A stretch of 64,000 nt of DNA, taken from an uncultured Clostridia bacterium (GTDB lineage Bacteria > Bacillota > Clostridia > Oscillospirales > Acutalibacteraceae). Positions 62,329 to 64,000 of the stretch are shown piece by piece; position 1 is the stretch's first letter, and the number at the start of each line of letters is the position of its first letter. Made by a program: the position numbers and the translations under genes. The notes beneath the pieces were generated by a model. That model worked only from the letters and a program-made list of their open reading frames with translations. It ran no database searches and was not told where the DNA came from. The stretch covers positions 62,001 through 126,000 of the forward strand of contig CANQUV010000002.1 of NCBI GenBank assembly GCA_947627135.1. Reading direction: 5' to 3'.

Positions 62329-64000
62329 TCAAGTAAGCGGTATAAACTCAATTCCGTTTTCTTCTGCGTAGGTTTCGGCGGCTGTTTTGCTGTAACCGTA
62401 AATTTTAAAGCCGTCTACTTTAAGGACTTCCCATATATTATAATCAAAATAATATCCAAAAACTTCTTCGCCTATTTCTTCAACATTTGCAGGGATTGTT
62501 ACACTTGTAAGGCCTGTGTTAAAAAATGCACAGTCACCAATACTCGTAACTCCTTTGCCGATAGTTATATTTTTAAGATTTTCACAATTATAAAATACAC
62601 CATCTCCAATGCTCATAACTCCTTTGCCGATAGTTATATTTTTAAGATTTTTACAATTATAAAATACACCCTCTCCAATACTTGTAACGCTATCGGGTAT
62701 TGTTATTCTTTTAAGGCTTGTGCAATCGGAAAATGCTCTGTACCCAATGCTTGTAACGCTATCGGGTATTGTTACACTTTTAAGACTTGAACAACGGAAA
62801 AATGTAAAACTGCTAATGCTTGTAACACTATTTGGTATTACCACATTTTCAAGGCTTGTGCAATCGGAAAATACATCATTGGCAATTTTTGTAACGCTAT
62901 CGGGTATTGTTATACTTTCAAGGCTTGAACAGTAGTGAAATGCAAATTCACCAATGCTTATAACACTATCAGGTATTATTACACTGTTAATATTTTCATT
63001 ATCAATAAATGCATAATCTCCTATTTCGCTGACTGTACATCCGTTTATAATACCGGGTATAGCAATATTTTGTGCTGTTCCTGTATAGTTTGTAATTACT
63101 ACTGTACCGTCATCTTTATTCTCAACTTCAAAATCATCGGAATTAACAGGGTCTGTTGCAAGCTCATCCTTATATTTCCCTGTTTGATTGCCTTCTGCCT
63201 GTAAGTTTGCGCAGAAAAGTTGAATATATGTTACGTCCTTCACTTTTGTATTACCGTCATTATCTACATCGCAAACTGTTAAATCAATCATATTTTCTCC
63301 TAACAGCTTTGCTAAATAAAGTTGAATGTAGGTTGCGTCTTTTACTGTAACTTTGCCGTCACCATCTGCATCGCCCAGAATTTTTGCAGAAGGATTTGTG
63401 GGATTTGTTATAGGCGGGTCTGTTTCAGTTGGCTTTGCAGTAGTCGGTTGAGTTGTGGGCGGTTGAGTCGTAGGCGGTTCGGTTACGGGAGGATTTGTTG
63501 GAACTGAACCTAATGATATAAACTCAAAACCGTTTTCCTTTGCATAGATTTCAGCGGCTGTTCCGCTATAACCGGTTATTTTAAATCCGTAAATTTTTGT
63601 GTATTCTTCGGTTGTTTCATCAAATGTATATCCAAATGCGTGGCTGCCGATTTTTTTAATGCTCTTTGGCAGGGTCACCGAATATAATAATACATTATTG
63701 CAAAATGCATCTTCTCCGATACTTGTAACAGAGTTGCCTATAACTGCACTGCTTAATCTGCTGCATCCGTAAAATGCATTGTCTCCAATAGTTTTTACGC
63801 TGTCGGGAATAGTTATTTCAGGCAGGCTGATGCATCCGTAAAATGCCTTGTCTTCAATGGTTTCAACCTTTTGAGGAATAGTTACATTATTAAGCTTTTC
63901 CCAATTATAAAAGGCCCCTTCACCAATGGTTTTTAAGTTTGACGGAAGCTTTATACTTTGTAAAGTTGTATTGCCGTCGTAATTATATAAATTTCCGATA
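62329..64000 (-). CDS. BspA-type leucine-rich-repeat protein with internal dockerin, N-terminus outside window
   Basis: The frame stays open from the ORF-track GTG (63678) to the window end (for example TSIGEDAFCNNVLLYSVTLPKSIKK), so the gene continues past 64000. Visible parts are LRR_5 repeats, a P/T linker (TNPPVTEPPTTQPPTTQPT), a dockerin with GDADGDGKVTVKD and CDVDNDGNTKVKD, then a second LRR block ending AAETYAEENGIEF. It is the tandem paralogue of the 60049-62103 protein. The dockerin region is almost the same at DNA level while the LRRs have diverged. It is presumably secreted and cohesin-bound; the signal peptide cannot be seen. Confidence 0.88.
   Translation of the reverse strand, partial: IGNLYNYDGNTTLQSIKLPSNLKTIGEGAFYNWEKLNNVTIPQKVETIEDKAFYGCISLPEITIPDSVKTIGDNAFYGCSRLSSAVIGNSVTSIGEDAFCNNVLLYSVTLPKSIKKIGSHAFGYTFDETTEEYTKIYGFKITGYSGTAAEIYAKENGFEFISLGSVPTNPPVTEPPTTQPPTTQPTTAKPTETDPPITNPTNPSAKILGDADGDGKVTVKDATYIQLYLAKLLGENMIDLTVCDVDNDGNTKVKDVTYIQLFCANLQAEGNQTGKYKDELATDPVNSDDFEVENKDDGTVVITNYTGTAQNIAIPGIINGCTVSEIGDYAFIDNENINSVIIPDSVISIGEFAFHYCSSLESITIPDSVTKIANDVFSDCTSLENVVIPNSVTSISSFTFFRCSSLKSVTIPDSVTSIGYRAFSDCTSLKRITIPDSVTSIGEGVFYNCKNLKNITIGKGVMSIGDGVFYNCENLKNITIGKGVTSIGDCAFFNTGLTSVTIPANVEEIGEEVFGYYFDYNIWEVLKVDGFKIYGYSKTAAETYAEENGIEFIPLT
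63100..63440 (-). repeat. Dockerin cassette duplicated at 60605-61053
   Basis: The dockerin and its flanks (about 340 bases) match 60605-61053 with only scattered substitutions, apart from the missing P/T repeat. The flanking LRR-coding DNA is much less alike, so the cassette looks recently copied or gene-converted. Confidence 0.8.

Noticed and set aside
1-64000. tRNA, rRNA, prophage, insertion sequence or toxin-antitoxin genes
   Set aside because: Looked for by eye in all gaps; nothing with the expected motifs was found.

Overview
The window is AT-rich, densely coded chromosomal DNA from a low-GC Gram-positive bacterium, most likely a gut anaerobe of the Clostridia (Ruminococcaceae/Oscillospiraceae type). 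The evidence is a SpoVAE spore protein, a Firmicute-type LexA, an oxygen-sensitive two-subunit class I fumarase, BadF/HgdC-type activases, a methylglyoxal synthase, BspA-type leucine-rich-repeat proteins with dockerins, and CBM25-like starch-binding modules. Dockerins, starch modules and sporulation together recall amylosome-bearing Ruminococcus, but the species cannot be fixed from the sequence alone. No rRNA, tRNA, CRISPR array, phage, insertion sequence or transposase was seen.

Layout. 1-5.1 kb: the end of an AraC-type regulator, two tandem membrane acyltransferases that look recently duplicated and each carry a G9 run in the coding sequence, and an asparagine synthetase with a long charged tail. 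5.3-10 kb: a DUF554 membrane protein and the single-chain purine enzyme PurL. 10.4-13.6 kb: a secreted subtilisin-like protease with three CBM25-like repeats. 14-18.3 kb: a two-gene 2-hydroxyacyl-CoA dehydratase activase-like operon. 18.6-24.4 kb: an LEA-like protein, a CpXC protein, a HAD phosphatase, LexA with a likely operator, a candidate structured RNA, and a two-component system. 24.6-26.1 kb: fumarase subunits.

26.2-29.5 kb is an unusual minus-strand operon: aquaporin, pentameric ligand-gated-channel-like protein, voltage-gated-type K+ channel, and a small ECF-S-like membrane protein. It is the best candidate for an undescribed system here, possibly for osmotic or ionic sensing. It is followed by a C_GCAxxG_C_C protein, LepA, CrcB and SpoVAE. 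33.2-38.2 kb: a Gld-like ABC transporter operon. 38.3-40.7 kb: tandem and hairpin repeats, then an SPFH/zinc-ribbon pair. 40.7-44.3 kb: AspRS, HisRS and methylglyoxal synthase. 44.4-50.2 kb: a cell-shape cluster (MreB, MreC, MreD, PBP2, a MinD-like ATPase) without minC or minE.

50.3-53.9 kb: dUTPase, a U32/RlhA-like protein and an extended ZapA-like protein. 54.2-59.9 kb: a cytoplasmic CBM34-GH13 maltodextrin hydrolase and a heterodimeric ABC exporter with one degenerate site. 60-64 kb: two tandem secreted LRR-dockerin-LRR proteins with near-identical dockerin cassettes, the second cut by the window end. Starch or maltodextrin use, surface display and envelope construction are the recurring themes. 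Several ORF-track starts are upstream-extended and were corrected here by ribosome-binding sites and family starts.
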